The notes: generated by a model from the letters alone, not told the origin. DNA of 32,972 nt from Clostridiales bacterium DTU024 (GCA_001513425.1 LFTR01000162.1:1-32972); one strand, 5' to 3'; positions 20,098-30,438 are shown, counted from the stretch's first letter. Made by a program: numbers and translations.

Positions 20098-20352
20098 TCA
20101 CTTTTCGATCGCTGCCTCGCCCTCATCCTTTACGACGAAGCCGCGCGTTTCCAAATGCGCCTTAATGGTTCCAATGTCTATTCCTCTCATGGCCGCCCCC
20201 TTGGGCAAAGTCATCAGCCGGCCCACGCTGCCAAGCATTCCCGGTTTCGTGATGTCGCTGAAGCCCATTTCGGCCATGATGTCTTTAAGCTCGGGGTATC
20301 TTGTGCAAAGCGAATAAACCGATTCATTAAGGTTCAGCTCTCTTTGGGTCAT
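20098..20352 (-). CDS. DUF1858-type small protein
   Basis: 'LNLNESVYSLCTRYPELKDIMAEMGFSDITKPGMLGSVGRLMTLPKGAAMRGIDIGTIKAHL' resembles DUF1858. ATG at 20352 after GGGAG. Confidence 0.72.
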   Translation of the reverse strand: MTQRELNLNESVYSLCTRYPELKDIMAEMGFSDITKPGMLGSVGRLMTLPKGAAMRGIDIGTIKAHLETRGFVVKDEGEAAIEK

Positions 20353-20404
20353 GACAGTCTCCCTTTGCGTGAATGAGGAATTGCCGGGAAGCGGCCAAGA
20401 AACA

Positions 20405-20425
20405 CCGGCGCAACACATGCGCCGG
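20405..20425 (-). terminator. Hairpin downstream of typA
   Basis: CCGGCGCA acaca TGCGCCGG, 8-bp perfect stem. Weak U-tract on the minus strand (TGTTTCTT). Confidence 0.55.
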
Positions 20426-20434
20426 CCGTGTCCG

Positions 20435-22258
20435 TTACGCCTTCTTGCGGCTGGTGTTTTTAGCGCGCTGCTCGTGGGCTAAAATGCGCTTGCGCATCCG
20501 CAGGTTTTGCGGCGTTACTTCCAACAGTTCATCATCATCGATAAATTCAAGGCATTCTTCCAAGGTGGGGTAATGGACGGACACCAGGCGCAGGCTGTCT
20601 TCCGCGCCGGAGGCGTTGCGCACATTGGTGACATGCTTGGTGCGGCAAACGTTGACCACAATATCGCCCGGGCGGGTGCTTTGCCCGGCGATCATGCCCG
20701 CATAAACCTGCGTTTGCGCGGTGAGGAACAGTGTGCCCCGCTCCTGCGCGCCGTACAGGCCGTATTGTGAAGCCTCGCCCGTTTCAAAACAGACCAGCGC
20801 GCCCGCGTTCCGGTGCGGGATTTCGCCCTTAACGGGCTCATAACGTTCAAATACCGCGCTCATGATGCCTTCGCCGCGCGTGTCCGTTAAAAATTCACTG
20901 CGATAGCCAAACAGCCCGCGGGAGGGGACAAGAAACTCAAGCCTGACGCGGTCCGCGCCGTGCATGGTTTCCAGCGTGCCGCGGCGGCGGCCGATTTTTT
21001 CAATGACCGCGCCAGCATGTGCCTGCGGCACATCCACGTGCAGCCGCTCAATGGGCTCACACATAACGCCGTCGATCTCTTTTTGAATGACGACAGGGCG
21101 GCTCACCTGGAATTCGTACCCCTGGCGGCGCATGTTCTCAATCAGGATGGATAAATGCAGTTCGCCCCTGCCGCGTACATCGAACTGGTCGGGGGAATCA
21201 CCCTCCGTAACGCGCAGGCTGACATCCGTCTCCAATTCGCGCAACAGGCGCGCACGCAGGTGGCGGCTGGTTACATAAGTGCCTTCGCGCCCCGCAAAGG
21301 GGCTGTCGTTGACAGAAAACGTCATCGACACAGTGGGTTCGCCGATTGCGACAAAGGGCAAAGGCTCTACGGTGCCGGGGTCGCATACAGTGTCGCCGAT
21401 GGAGATATCCGCAAGGCCGCTCATGGCGCAGATGTCGCCCATGCCCACTTCTGCGGCAGGCACGCGCTTGAGGCCGTCAAATGTGTTCAGGTCCACCAGG
21501 CGCCAGGGTGATGTGACCGTCTCATTCAGCGCGTTGCAGCGCACCACGTTCATCCCGGTCCTGAGTACGCCTCGCGCGATGCGGCCCACGCCCACGCGGC
21601 CCACATATTCACTATAGTCGATGGTAGAAATAAGCACCTGTGCCGGGCCGTTCATTTCGCCCTCGGGCGCCGGAATATAGTCAATAATGGCTTCAAACAG
21701 CGGGATCAGGTTTTCGCCGGGCACCGCCGGGTCCGTGGTTGCTGTGCCTTTGCGGGCAGAAACGTACAGGATGGGGCGCGACAGCGTTTCCGGGTCGGCG
21801 TTCAAGTCGATCAGGAGGTCCAGCAATTCATCCACCACTTCGTCGCATCGGGCGTCGGGTCTGTCCACTTTGTTGATCACCAACAGCACCGGCAGCTTCA
21901 GATCCAGCGCTTTGCGCAATACAAAGCGCGTTTGCGGCATGGGGCCTTCAAAACTGTCCACCAGCAGCAGTACGCCGTCCACCATTTTGAGGACGCGCTC
22001 CACTTCGCCCGAAAAGTCCGCGTGGCCGGGGGTGTCCACTACGTTGATCTTCATATCCTTGTAGTGTACCGCTGTGTTTTTGGCGAGGATGGTGATGCCG
22101 CGCTCGCGCTCCAGATCGTTGGAGTCCATCACACGGTCGGCGACCTGTTGATTTAGTCTGAATACGCCTCCCTGGCGCAGCATCTGGTCGACCAGAGTGG
22201 TCTTGCCATGGTCAACGTGAGCAATAATCGCAATATTGCGAATGTCTTGACGAATCAT
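20435..22258 (-). CDS. typA: Ribosome-associated translational GTPase TypA/BipA
   Basis: 'NIAIIAHVDHGKTTLVDQMLRQ', 'DTPGHADFSGEVERVLKMVDG', about 607 aa with BipA-type C-terminus. Confidence 0.97.
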   Translation of the reverse strand: MIRQDIRNIAIIAHVDHGKTTLVDQMLRQGGVFRLNQQVADRVMDSNDLERERGITILAKNTAVHYKDMKINVVDTPGHADFSGEVERVLKMVDGVLLLVDSFEGPMPQTRFVLRKALDLKLPVLLVINKVDRPDARCDEVVDELLDLLIDLNADPETLSRPILYVSARKGTATTDPAVPGENLIPLFEAIIDYIPAPEGEMNGPAQVLISTIDYSEYVGRVGVGRIARGVLRTGMNVVRCNALNETVTSPWRLVDLNTFDGLKRVPAAEVGMGDICAMSGLADISIGDTVCDPGTVEPLPFVAIGEPTVSMTFSVNDSPFAGREGTYVTSRHLRARLLRELETDVSLRVTEGDSPDQFDVRGRGELHLSILIENMRRQGYEFQVSRPVVIQKEIDGVMCEPIERLHVDVPQAHAGAVIEKIGRRRGTLETMHGADRVRLEFLVPSRGLFGYRSEFLTDTRGEGIMSAVFERYEPVKGEIPHRNAGALVCFETGEASQYGLYGAQERGTLFLTAQTQVYAGMIAGQSTRPGDIVVNVCRTKHVTNVRNASGAEDSLRLVSVHYPTLEECLEFIDDDELLEVTPQNLRMRKRILAHEQRAKNTSRKKA

Positions 22259-22372
22259 TTGATATTCCTTTCTTTACGGGGGTCAAAAAAGCGGGCGCGG
22301 CAAAATCGTCAGGCGGCTTGTGCCGGTGACGTTCGCGCAGCGTAAAGGAAGAAATCAACAAGGGATCAATTA

Positions 22373-23974
22373 TCAAAATTCGTCCTCCAAGGGGGCCAGT
22401 TCGCGCAGCGCCAATCCCTTGTTCTTTTCCGTCGCAAGGCGGATGGACCATTCGTTTTCAAAGAGCAGCACATCGTTGCCTTCCAGATCTCTGGCACGGC
22501 CGGATGTGCTGGTGAGCTGCAATTGCAGGACATCCTTGGGGGAGGATTCCACCCAGCGGATATGGCGGAAAGGCAGGTTTTCCAGCAGCAGGTCCACACT
22601 GTATTCGCTCTTGAGGCGGTAGGTGAGCACGTCAAACTGCAGCACGCCCACCACGCCGCACAAGGTTTCTTCAAACCCGGTTTCATCGCGAAGGAACACC
22701 TGGATGGCGCCTTCTTCGCTCAGTTGGTTCATGCCCTTTAGGAACTGCTTGCGCTTCATACTGTCCAGCGGGCGGACGCGGGCGAAGTTTTCCGGCGCGA
22801 ACACCGGGATACGGGCAAAGCGGAAGCGGCGGCTGCCTTCGATCAGCGTGTCGCCCAAATGGTAAATGCCGGAGTCAAAAAGACCTACGATGTCTCCCGC
22901 ATAGGCAGTTTCCACCATTTCGCGCTCATCGGCCATGAACTGCTGGGGCGCTTTCATCTGCACCTGCTTTTCACCGCCGGAATGCCACACATACATATCC
23001 CGCTTAAAGGTACCGCTTACCACGCGCAGGAAAGCCAGGCGGTCGCGGTGCGCGGGGTTCATGTTGGCCTGGATCTTGAAGATGAAGCCGGAGAAGTCCG
23101 TTTCTTCCGGGTAGATCGTGCCATCGCTGCTTTCGCGGGGCGTGGGCGGCAGGGTATACTTGAGAAATCGCTGCAAAAAGGGCTCCACGCCAAAGTTGGT
23201 TATGGCACTGCCAAAGAACATGGGCGTCAGTTCGCCCCGGAGGATCGCGTCCAGATCGAACGGGTCGCCCGCCTCGTCCAAAAGCTCAATTTCGTCCCTG
23301 AGGCGCTTGAGGTAGTGTTTGTCGAGCATGCCTTCAATGGCGGGATCATCCACCGACACCTCGGTTTTCTTTGCTTTGGTGCGGCCATGGTCGCCTGAAA
23401 AATACAGTTCCACCATGCGCGTATCGCGGTGATAAACGCCCTGAAAGTCCCCATCCACGCCGATAGGCCAATTAACGGGAACAGAACGGATGCCCAGTAC
23501 TGTTTCCAGTTCTTCCATCAGAGCAAAAGGGTCCTTGGCAGCACGGTCCATTTTGTTGACAAACGTAAAAATGGGGATGCCCCGCATGGCGCATACCTTA
23601 AAGAGCTTGATGGTCTGGGTTTCCACGCCGCGAGACGCGTCCATCAGCATCACCGCGCTGTCCGCCGCGATCAGCACCCGGTAGGTGTCTTCGCTGAAGT
23701 CCTGATGCCCGGGCGTATCCAGGATATTGATGTGGTATCCGTCAAAAGAAAACTGCATGGCACTGCTGGTCACGCTGATGCCGCGCTGCTTTTCAATCTC
23801 CATCCAGTCGCTGGTGGCGTGCCGGTCGCTTTTGCGCGCCTTCACGCTGCCCGCTTGCCGAATAGCGCCGCCATACAGCAGCAGCTTCTCCGTCAGCGTC
23901 GTCTTGCCCGCGTCCGGATGGCTGATAATGGCGAATGTCCGCCTGCGCGCCACTTCCTTTTGCAGTTCGCTCAT
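22373..23974 (-). CDS. prfC: Peptide chain release factor 3
   Basis: 'RRRTFAIISHPDAGKTTLTEKLLLYGGAIRQAGSVKARKSDRHATSDWMEIEKQRGISVTSS'. Confidence 0.97.
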   Translation of the reverse strand: MSELQKEVARRRTFAIISHPDAGKTTLTEKLLLYGGAIRQAGSVKARKSDRHATSDWMEIEKQRGISVTSSAMQFSFDGYHINILDTPGHQDFSEDTYRVLIAADSAVMLMDASRGVETQTIKLFKVCAMRGIPIFTFVNKMDRAAKDPFALMEELETVLGIRSVPVNWPIGVDGDFQGVYHRDTRMVELYFSGDHGRTKAKKTEVSVDDPAIEGMLDKHYLKRLRDEIELLDEAGDPFDLDAILRGELTPMFFGSAITNFGVEPFLQRFLKYTLPPTPRESSDGTIYPEETDFSGFIFKIQANMNPAHRDRLAFLRVVSGTFKRDMYVWHSGGEKQVQMKAPQQFMADEREMVETAYAGDIVGLFDSGIYHLGDTLIEGSRRFRFARIPVFAPENFARVRPLDSMKRKQFLKGMNQLSEEGAIQVFLRDETGFEETLCGVVGVLQFDVLTYRLKSEYSVDLLLENLPFRHIRWVESSPKDVLQLQLTSTSGRARDLEGNDVLLFENEWSIRLATEKNKGLALRELAPLEDEF

Positions 23975-24823
23975 GCCTTCCCTCCTTAATTCAAAATGCG
24001 TGTAATTATACCCTTGCGGGGCATTGCTGTCAATGTTTCCGAAAACGGCGAAAGGGCTTCAGGAAGAAACGTGGAGCATGCCACGCAAGGGAAAAGATGA
24101 ACTTCGTTTTGCGCAAAGCAAAGATACGGAGCGGATGGCGGGGTTACACAGCAAATGGAATCCTTCTTCTCTCATCGCCGCCCTTTTGCTGGCAGTGCGG
24201 TATCATATGGGTATCAGATTCGAATTGTGTGTCCAAACTGCTGTCTATCGTAGGTTAGTTGGGGATAGCCTATGTGATATTTAGCATCCCTTGCAAAACT
24301 AACGCGGGCAACCGGATTCCTTCCGCGGATACAGCTGCGGCGTTTTGAACATCGCCAAGCATGATGCTTATCACACCACATCCCATTCTTACATGCCTTG
24401 CAGCACTGTTCAGTTTGATAGCATGGACCATGCACTTGCGCTGGTCCGCCCTTGTGGCAGGTACTCATATAGTGTCGAGGCAATACTCACCCTGATTCAT
24501 GCCCCGTTTGTCGCCATTCAATTGAACCTGTGCTTCATAAACCTATGCGAACATGAAGTAGATTATGTGTCTGGATCAGTTCAGCTGTGCTTGCACCGGT
24601 AATAGACAGTATGGAAAAACAATTCAATGAGGAGAGTGTCGCGTCAAGAAGCGGATACCGGCCTGATTACGGTATTCCCTATCTTCTCATTCAAGCTTCT
24701 TTGGTGGCTGCCATCAGAACTGCCGACCAAACAGAAGCTGTGCACAATTGACCCGCGGCTGAAACCGGTTGGTGAACCTTACGAACTGGCGTTTGACGAA
24801 CACGGCAATCTGTTCTGAACAGC

Positions 24824-24859
24824 AAACAAAACCACCGGCCCGCGCCGGTGGTTTTGTTT
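24824..24859. terminator. Strong terminator downstream of the 24871-25578 gene
   Basis: AAACAAAACCACCGGC ccgc GCCGGTGGTTTTGTTT, 16-bp perfect stem. Confidence 0.9.
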
Positions 24860-24870
24860 TTGATGCGATA

Positions 24871-25578
24871 TTAGGTGAGGGTGGTGGCGGCGATCAGGTC
24901 CACGAGGATTTCTTCTTCGGCCTCAGTTACTTCCGTGCCGTGCGGCAGCAGTTCAAAACCGATGCGCGCGCCGCCGATCATGGTAAAGTAGACGACATAT
25001 TCATAACCTTCGCCAAGTTCCAGGCTGCGGATGAAGTTCATGTCCCCTATGACTTCGCCGGTAATGTCAACGCCTTCCCCGGCGCTTTGCTGGTACATGC
25101 CCAGCGCCATTTCATACATATCGGCGTCCGCCAGATCCATAAACAGCGAGCTGGCGGCGTTTACCTCGGAGAACACCATCATCTGTGCGTCAGAACCGGC
25201 TTCCAGTGCCAGCAGATTGATGCTTGACGCGACCAGAGCCTCCACCAAAGCACGCGGGTCTTCAAAGTACTGCAGGTATTCCACCATTTGCTGTTTCAGA
25301 TCCTGTGTGAAGCCGATCCAGCCAAAGGGCAGTTCCAGGGTGATGGTGACGCCTTGTGTGGTGATGGTGTAGACGCCATCCTTTATGGATACTTCGTCCG
25401 CCGTTTCGGGGAACGCGGCGGCGCGGATCTGAGAAGATGACTTCCTCAGTTCCCGAAGCCCGCCCGCGTCGGGGGCAGTGGTGAGTTCCTCCGGGGCAAG
25501 GGTTACAGTCTGGGCGAGTCCTCCGGTCAGCGACAGTGCCATGACCAGCGCCAACAGCATTGCAAGCATTTTCTTCAT
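24871..25578 (-). CDS. Secreted protein of unknown function
   Basis: Signal peptide 'MKKMLAMLLALVMALSLTGGLAQ'. AGGAG upstream. Lies 36 bp downstream of the C11 peptidase gene. Confidence 0.75.
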   Translation of the reverse strand: MKKMLAMLLALVMALSLTGGLAQTVTLAPEELTTAPDAGGLRELRKSSSQIRAAAFPETADEVSIKDGVYTITTQGVTITLELPFGWIGFTQDLKQQMVEYLQYFEDPRALVEALVASSINLLALEAGSDAQMMVFSEVNAASSLFMDLADADMYEMALGMYQQSAGEGVDITGEVIGDMNFIRSLELGEGYEYVVYFTMIGGARIGFELLPHGTEVTEAEEEILVDLIAATTLT

Positions 25579-25614
25579 GGGTAGCTCTCCTTTATGTTAA
25601 ATTTGGGGAATCAA

Positions 25615-28600
25615 TTATTGGAGGGGAAAAGTGATCTTGTCCGATTGCATGATGAGTTCGTTGGAGTCTTCATCAGTGACATTTATGTAGAAAGTAACGA
25701 TATCGCCCTTAGGTTCGATGCCCGGCAGGAAGCCAAAAAGCGTGGAGTAGGCGGAAGAGCGCGGGGAGACCGTCACATCAAGCGGCACGTTATCCGCGTA
25801 GTCAACCCCGTCCACGCGAATATCTCCCATGCTGGTCAGGTGGAGCGTCTTGTCTGTATCGTTGCGTACATAGAAATCCCTGCTCATAGTGGGGCTCAAG
25901 AGGCGCACGACCAGGACGCCGTCTTTTTCAAAGAGGGTTTCGCCCTGGGCATCCAGTGTCTGCTCGACGTTTTCCATGCCGTCCAGTGTGATATGGAGGG
26001 GGGAGAGCATCTTGCGCACATTGAGCCGCCCCTGTTCGCCCACAAGGGCCGCCTGGTCAATATGGAAGCGCAGCATGATTTCGCGGATGTCCGAAACGCC
26101 GATTGCCTCCAGACTGCTTAACCCGTCAAACATGTATTGGTATTCCGCCAGTTCCGGCGGAAGATCGGTGTGGTACATGGGAATGCGCACCTGCGTCAGC
26201 ATCTGTGTCCCGGGAAGTACGTTTTCATGGGTGAGGGACGATGTCAGGATGTCTTGGGGCGCCATGATGCCGTTGACGGTGCTCTGCATCAGCTGGATGA
26301 GATCGTGCTTCTCGGAATTGTTGGAGATCTTCAGCGTGATGACATAATACCCTTCCTCCTCATACGGTGTGCCCACGAGCGCAACGGTGAAGCCGTTCTC
26401 ATTAAGGAGCATGCGGGTTTGAGGGGGCTCATACGCCGGCACGGAAACCGGAATGTTTGTTCGGATCTCGTATTGTTCCGTGTACCACTGCGCGAACAGG
26501 CTGCTCGAAGAGAATGAAAGCTGCATACTCAGTCGGATCGCGTCTATCTGCGAAACGCCAAACTGCGCGAGGCTGCCATAAGGGGCATCACTCAAAGGAA
26601 TGGTGGCGGTGAATGTTGTCTTTTCACCCGGGGACGCGCCGCCATAGGCGTCCACAGGAATCATGAACTCGTTGACGGCTAGCCACCGGAGGGAGACTGA
26701 CGCGTCTTCTTCCGCCTGATTTTCCAGCCCAAAGGTCAGCGTTATGCCGTCCGGCGCCTGGGTATTGTCGCCCCCGGAGGGTTCAATGCTTTCCAGAGAC
26801 ACCTGCACTTTTGATTTGTCCATCATCAGAATGGGTGCACCGTCTTTGGATGGATAGGCCACTCTCTGCATGCCGGACAGCGGTTCAACGGGCGCGGGGA
26901 TGTCGCCAAGTTTGGTACTCAGCGGCATGAGTTCCGAAGAGTAGACGTATCCCTGGGTATCTATGACAGAAATGAGCACAAAGAAGTCGTAGGAATCATC
27001 CTCAATATCCGCATAGCGCACGGTGATGTCTTTTTTCGCATCGTAGGTGATCACCCTGAAATTGGTCGATTCTGCCCAATTGCCCAGCGGCTGGATATCG
27101 CCGTTTTCGTTTCGTGTAAGGTACAGGCTGGAATACGGGAGAAAGACGTTTTCCCATTCCGCAAGGTCGATATCGCGTTTGCCGATCAGCACGCCTTCTT
27201 CGTTTTGGCGTATGGCGCCCGTCAGGCGCGCTTCACCCGATGTCTTATTTATCTCCGCAAGCATTTCCGCAGACACCGTCTCGCGTTTGCTGCCCCCGGT
27301 GGGGCGGTCCACCAGAATGGGGATATGGTATTTGCCGATGCCGCCAATGTTCTCCTTTTCCATCATGTACGGGTTGATGCTGTCTTCCCCGTCCGGCAAG
27401 TCGATATACATGGTTTTGCCGCCAAAGTTGGCAAATACGCGGTTGCTGTCGTCCAAAACAGTGTCAGACGACATGTATGTCAACATGTACTCTTCGCCGC
27501 CCAGTTTGGCCAGGACGTAGTACTGGGCCTTTTCAAAGTTCGCCGCCTGGTCAGCGCTCAGCTGGATATAATATTCACCTGTTTCTTCATCATAGGAGAC
27601 AAGCGGCTTTTCGCTGCCCGTCCAGTTGCTGAGGCTGTCGGATAGGAGGATCTCGCCAAACTGCGCCATGAAGTTTCTCCAAACCGGGGCGAAGTCAAAC
27701 CGGCTGTACGTTTGCGCCCAGTGCGTTGCGTACATATCTTTATTAAGCAAAGGGAAATAGATGCTCATACCGCCCGATCGCGGCACGTTTGTCCGGTTGT
27801 GCCGGACCATTTCCCGGATGGCGGCTTTCAATTCGCCTGCCGCTTCGGGGTAGAGGGTGACCATGTTGTCGCTGAGGTCTGTCAGGTCGATCAGGTCAAA
27901 CTCCGCCGTGGTGCCCACGCGCCCGTAGGCTTTGGAACCGTCCCGGCTGCGCGCCACCTGGGAGTAGATGCCCGCTTCCAGTCCCTTATCAAGGTTCGAA
28001 AAGAGGCTGTCAAGGCTGTCCTGCACTTTGGATACGCGGCTTAAGTCCATCAACGACAGCGTTACCATGTCCTCAGCCGTGCCGCGTTTGGCGGCCAATT
28101 GCTTATAAAAATCGTACGTTCTGGCAATGATCGCCTCGCCGGCTTCGGGACCGGTAAGCCTTGTCTGGCCCAGATCCTTCAGGAACGTGTAGTCCACGCC
28201 CATGCCGGGCAGCGTTTCCTCCGAAGCGATCATGTATTTGGCATAATCGCTCATTAGGGAGGCCACTTCAAAGGACGCCATCAGGCATGCGTCAAACGCC
28301 AGCCATTCAAGCATCCTGGTGCCGTCAAAGGGGCTGTTTTTCAGCGCTTCATCCAGTTCAAACACCGTCAGGCCGTCGCCCCTGTACAGCGTATCCACAC
28401 CAAAGCCCACCATGGGTCCACCGCCATGGTCCCAGAGGATGAGGCCGTAGGAATCTGCCGGATAATTGTCCACCGCGTAATGGAGGAATTTTGACAGCGT
28501 GTCGGCGTCGCCCATGCTGGCGCTGTCCATCTCGTGGACCATTTTGGGGTTGGACGATTCGATCTTGAATACGCTCAGTCTGTCTTTGGGGATGGAGGGA

Positions 28601-28845
28601 GCCATCCAATGGGTGGTGCCGCCCGCCAAGACCAACACGTTAAGCCGTTCCTTGTCGGGACGGGCTTTCAGCATTTCGCGTATATCGCCGGTCGCCATAC
28701 CCCCGCTTGATTCAAGGTCGGAGCCGACGATGTACACCATCACGGTCTGCGTGTCAAAGCCGTCGTCTCCGGGCGCTGCAACGCCCGCAAGGGGCGGCAA
28801 AAGCAACAGGGACAGGAGCGCGAGATATACACACAATCTACGCAT
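25615..28845 (-). CDS. Clostripain-family (C11) cysteine peptidase with long C-terminal extension
   Basis: 'VMVYIVGSDLESSGGMATGDIREML', catalytic His 'GLILWDHGGG', catalytic Cys 'AFDACLMASFEVA'. Signal peptide. 1076 aa. Confidence 0.88.
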   Translation of the reverse strand: MRRLCVYLALLSLLLLPPLAGVAAPGDDGFDTQTVMVYIVGSDLESSGGMATGDIREMLKARPDKERLNVLVLAGGTTHWMAPSIPKDRLSVFKIESSNPKMVHEMDSASMGDADTLSKFLHYAVDNYPADSYGLILWDHGGGPMVGFGVDTLYRGDGLTVFELDEALKNSPFDGTRMLEWLAFDACLMASFEVASLMSDYAKYMIASEETLPGMGVDYTFLKDLGQTRLTGPEAGEAIIARTYDFYKQLAAKRGTAEDMVTLSLMDLSRVSKVQDSLDSLFSNLDKGLEAGIYSQVARSRDGSKAYGRVGTTAEFDLIDLTDLSDNMVTLYPEAAGELKAAIREMVRHNRTNVPRSGGMSIYFPLLNKDMYATHWAQTYSRFDFAPVWRNFMAQFGEILLSDSLSNWTGSEKPLVSYDEETGEYYIQLSADQAANFEKAQYYVLAKLGGEEYMLTYMSSDTVLDDSNRVFANFGGKTMYIDLPDGEDSINPYMMEKENIGGIGKYHIPILVDRPTGGSKRETVSAEMLAEINKTSGEARLTGAIRQNEEGVLIGKRDIDLAEWENVFLPYSSLYLTRNENGDIQPLGNWAESTNFRVITYDAKKDITVRYADIEDDSYDFFVLISVIDTQGYVYSSELMPLSTKLGDIPAPVEPLSGMQRVAYPSKDGAPILMMDKSKVQVSLESIEPSGGDNTQAPDGITLTFGLENQAEEDASVSLRWLAVNEFMIPVDAYGGASPGEKTTFTATIPLSDAPYGSLAQFGVSQIDAIRLSMQLSFSSSSLFAQWYTEQYEIRTNIPVSVPAYEPPQTRMLLNENGFTVALVGTPYEEEGYYVITLKISNNSEKHDLIQLMQSTVNGIMAPQDILTSSLTHENVLPGTQMLTQVRIPMYHTDLPPELAEYQYMFDGLSSLEAIGVSDIREIMLRFHIDQAALVGEQGRLNVRKMLSPLHITLDGMENVEQTLDAQGETLFEKDGVLVVRLLSPTMSRDFYVRNDTDKTLHLTSMGDIRVDGVDYADNVPLDVTVSPRSSAYSTLFGFLPGIEPKGDIVTFYINVTDEDSNELIMQSDKITFPLQ

Positions 28846-28902
28846 ATGGATCCCTTCATTTCAAAAGGTCGAAGCGGGAGGATATCATTGAATTCCTTTT
28901 TA

Positions 28903-29376
28903 TTATAGCAGGGCAACAATATCCTTTTCAATATGCTCGGGCAAATCTGCCGGGGCGTAGCGCCTGACGACATTTCCCTTGCGATCTATGAGAAATTTGG
29001 TAAAGTTCCACTTGATGTGGGACAGAAACAGCCCGCTCTTTTCCTTTTTGAGAAAGGCGTACAGCGGGCTTTCATCCGGCCCGTTGACGTCTATTTTGGC
29101 AAAGCGGGGAAAAGTGGTGCCGTAATTGAGGGCGCAGAACGTGTCGATCTCCATGATGGTGCCGGGTGCCTGCTCGCCAAATTGGTTGCAGGGAAAGTCC
29201 AGTATCTCCAGGCCTTTATCGCGGTAGGTATTATACAGCTTTTGCAGACCCGTATATTGCGGGGTAAACCCGCAGCCGGTGGCGGTGTTGACGATCAGGA
29301 GCACCTTGCCTTTATAGTCACTTAGCGATACGTCCCGTCCGTCTTTTGCTTTAACTGAAATATCATACAGGCTCAT
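28903..29376 (-). CDS. Glutathione peroxidase family protein (Cys type)
   Basis: 'VNTATGCGFTPQYTGLQKLY', 'LDFPCNQFGEQAPGT', 'KWNFTKFLIDRKGNVV'. Confidence 0.95.
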   Translation of the reverse strand: MSLYDISVKAKDGRDVSLSDYKGKVLLIVNTATGCGFTPQYTGLQKLYNTYRDKGLEILDFPCNQFGEQAPGTIMEIDTFCALNYGTTFPRFAKIDVNGPDESPLYAFLKKEKSGLFLSHIKWNFTKFLIDRKGNVVRRYAPADLPEHIEKDIVALL

Positions 29377-29536
29377 TCTGCCGACCTCCCAATTCCTGTT
29401 GCCTCAGGCTAAATTGTACACGCCAATCCATCGGTCAAGCATTTTTCCTTAACTTTTTTTGGACCCGTTTGCTTCTGTTCCGCCATCTGGTATACTGCGG
29501 GACAGCGAATGCCTGTTAGAAAGGATGTCACCTTGG

Positions 29537-30403
29537 ATGCGAACGCGTCAATTGGGTAAAGGGCCTTTCCTCATTTTTGCCGCTGCGGTGCTGTGGAGCT
29601 TTGCGGGCTTGGCAAGCAAATTTGTTCCCTGGGGCGGCATGTCCATCGCCTGCGTGCGCGGCGTGATAGGCGCTCTGACCATCGGCGCTCTATCCAAACA
29701 GTGGTTCTTCCGGCCCACAAAACTGGTGGTACTGGGCGCGCTGGGCACCGTTACCACTTCTGTTTTGTTTATGCTGGCAAACAAAATGACCACAGCGGCC
29801 AACGCCATCGTGCTGCAATACATGGCGCCGGTGGTGGTCATTATTCTCAATTTGCTGCTGCAAAAAATGAAGCCGGCGAAACTTGATCTGGTGATGGTGT
29901 CGGTGACGCTCCTTGGCATCGCGTTCTTTTTTCTGGATCATCTGGGCAGCGGGAAGCTTGCGGGCGATCTGCTGGCCATTTTGTCCAGCGTCACGTTCGC
30001 CATGGTTTTCTACGTCAACCGCCTGCCCGGCGCCAATGCCACGCAAGCGTCGTACCTGGGGTGCATGCTGCATATTCTGCTTTTGCCCGCCTTGCTTAAT
30101 GATCCCAACTTTTCGCTGGCCGACCCAAAGGTCAATCTCGTCGTACTATTGATGGGCGTACTGCAAATGGGGCTGGCGTATGTCCTTTTTGCCAAGGGCA
30201 TCGCTTCCACGCCTGCCGTTTCCGCCAGCATCATCGCCATGATCGAGCCGGTGCTCAATCCCTTGTGGGTTTTCCTTTTTCTGGGTGAAATGCCCGGCCG
30301 CCTGGCGCTTGTAGGTGCCGCCATTGTCCTTATTGCTACTACAAGTTATAACATCATAACCAGCAAACAACTGGAAGAAAAAGGGCACACTGCTGAAGCG
30401 TAG
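29537..30403 (+). CDS. EamA/DMT-family transporter
   Basis: About ten hydrophobic segments; 'ASIIAMIEPVLNPLWVFLFLGEMP'. Start probably ATG 29537 or 29525 (AAGGATG context), not 29459. Confidence 0.87.
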   Translation: MRTRQLGKGPFLIFAAAVLWSFAGLASKFVPWGGMSIACVRGVIGALTIGALSKQWFFRPTKLVVLGALGTVTTSVLFMLANKMTTAANAIVLQYMAPVVVIILNLLLQKMKPAKLDLVMVSVTLLGIAFFFLDHLGSGKLAGDLLAILSSVTFAMVFYVNRLPGANATQASYLGCMLHILLLPALLNDPNFSLADPKVNLVVLLMGVLQMGLAYVLFAKGIASTPAVSASIIAMIEPVLNPLWVFLFLGEMPGRLALVGAAIVLIATTSYNIITSKQLEEKGHTAEA

Positions 30404-30438
30404 TGCGCCTGAGGCGATACCGTGATACTATTCGCGGC

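Noticed and set aside
22859-23398. 179-aa plus-strand ORF antisense to prfC (and similar shadows inside typA and the C11 gene).
   Set aside because: No homology motifs or ribosome-binding site. The opposite strand encodes conserved proteins.
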